Below, piece by piece: positions 31,320-31,395 of a stretch of 31,395 bases of DNA (the first letter of the stretch is position 1; each line of letters begins with the position of its first letter). The position numbers and the translations under genes are program-made. The stretch comes from an uncultured Sutterella sp. GTDB taxonomy: Bacteria; Pseudomonadota; Gammaproteobacteria; Burkholderiales; Burkholderiaceae_F. Below the pieces are notes generated by a model. It was not told the DNA's origin and searched no databases. It saw only the letters and a list, made by a program, of their open reading frames with translations. The stretch lies in contig CAJKCQ010000022.1 in NCBI GenBank assembly GCA_905198475.1, positions 1 through 31,395 of the forward strand. The letters run 5' to 3'.

Positions 31320-31395
31320 GGTGGACCCCCTTCAAATAAACCTAAGTTCCCGGGGTGAAGTTGAGACTACGGACGTGATGCCCGGCGAGCATAAT
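31320..31395. other. Right edge of the window, upstream of pdxA
   Basis: These 76 bases hold the pdxA ribosome binding site. On the minus strand one frame reads IMLAGHHVRSLNFTPGT and then a stop; this could be the end of an upstream gene or chance. I cannot assign it. Confidence 0.3.

Noticed and set aside
1..31395. CRISPR arrays, insertion sequences, prophage genes or defence genes
   Set aside because: I saw no direct repeat arrays, transposase or integrase motifs, or toxin-antitoxin pairs in either strand.

Overview
The window is GC-rich, almost fully coding DNA from a Gram-negative bacterium, most likely a betaproteobacterium of the order Burkholderiales. The evidence is gene order: the block miaB-phoH-ybeY-corC-lnt followed by glyQ-glyS-plsC-M48 peptidase and then ksgA-pdxA is the order I know from Burkholderiales. 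The genes for lipopolysaccharide (LPS) core, porin and lipoprotein acylation also require an outer membrane. The small-genome style of the loci and the porin sequence suggest a Sutterellaceae-like host, but that is inference.

Layout. 1-1077 (+): C-terminal end of a patatin-type protein with a BamA-like outer-membrane barrel. 1166-2645 (-): two tandem DUF2721 membrane proteins behind a YbaK-type tRNA deacylase. 2795-4070 (+): ruvX and a PlsC acyltransferase. 4138-4956 (-): apaH. 5102-15327: an envelope-sugar region. galU (+) faces the heptose operon rfaE1-hldD-gmhB-rfaE2 (-). Divergent from that operon runs algC-pgi-waaC-waaA-thiD (+). Together these make UDP-glucose, hexose phosphates and ADP-heptose, then attach Kdo and the first heptose to lipid A. 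15398-15474: a tRNA with a CAU anticodon, with its own promoter and terminator. 15598-20935 (+): miaB-phoH-ybeY-corC-lnt (tRNA modification, RNA processing, lipoprotein maturation). 21266-22450 (+): a trimeric porin with a long AT-rich leader, placed between lnt and glyQ. 22752-26588 (+): glyQ, glyS and a second plsC. 26628-29470 (+): an unusual family expansion around an M48/DUF45 metallopeptidase. 29558-31319 (-): pdxA-ksgA.

The most unusual stretch is 26628-29470. A locus that in relatives holds one small YgjP/DUF45-type metallopeptidase here carries about seven divergent copies of that family's N-terminal beta-domain. Three copies sit in a protein with no catalytic site. Four more precede the only HExxH domain. 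The catalytic gene is cut in frame by one amber codon at 27776-27778, exactly inside one repeat, with repeat spacing preserved. Reading through would give a product of about 636 residues. Second in interest is the porin leader, which holds an 11-T tract, several dyads and an inverted repeat that could hide the ribosome binding site.

Translational coupling is common: many junctions are ATGA or TGATG overlaps (hldD/gmhB, gmhB/rfaE2, pgi/waaC, waaC/waaA, miaB/phoH and 26628/27560). Several starts are GTG or TTG. Protein family calls rest on motif recognition by eye; no database search was run.
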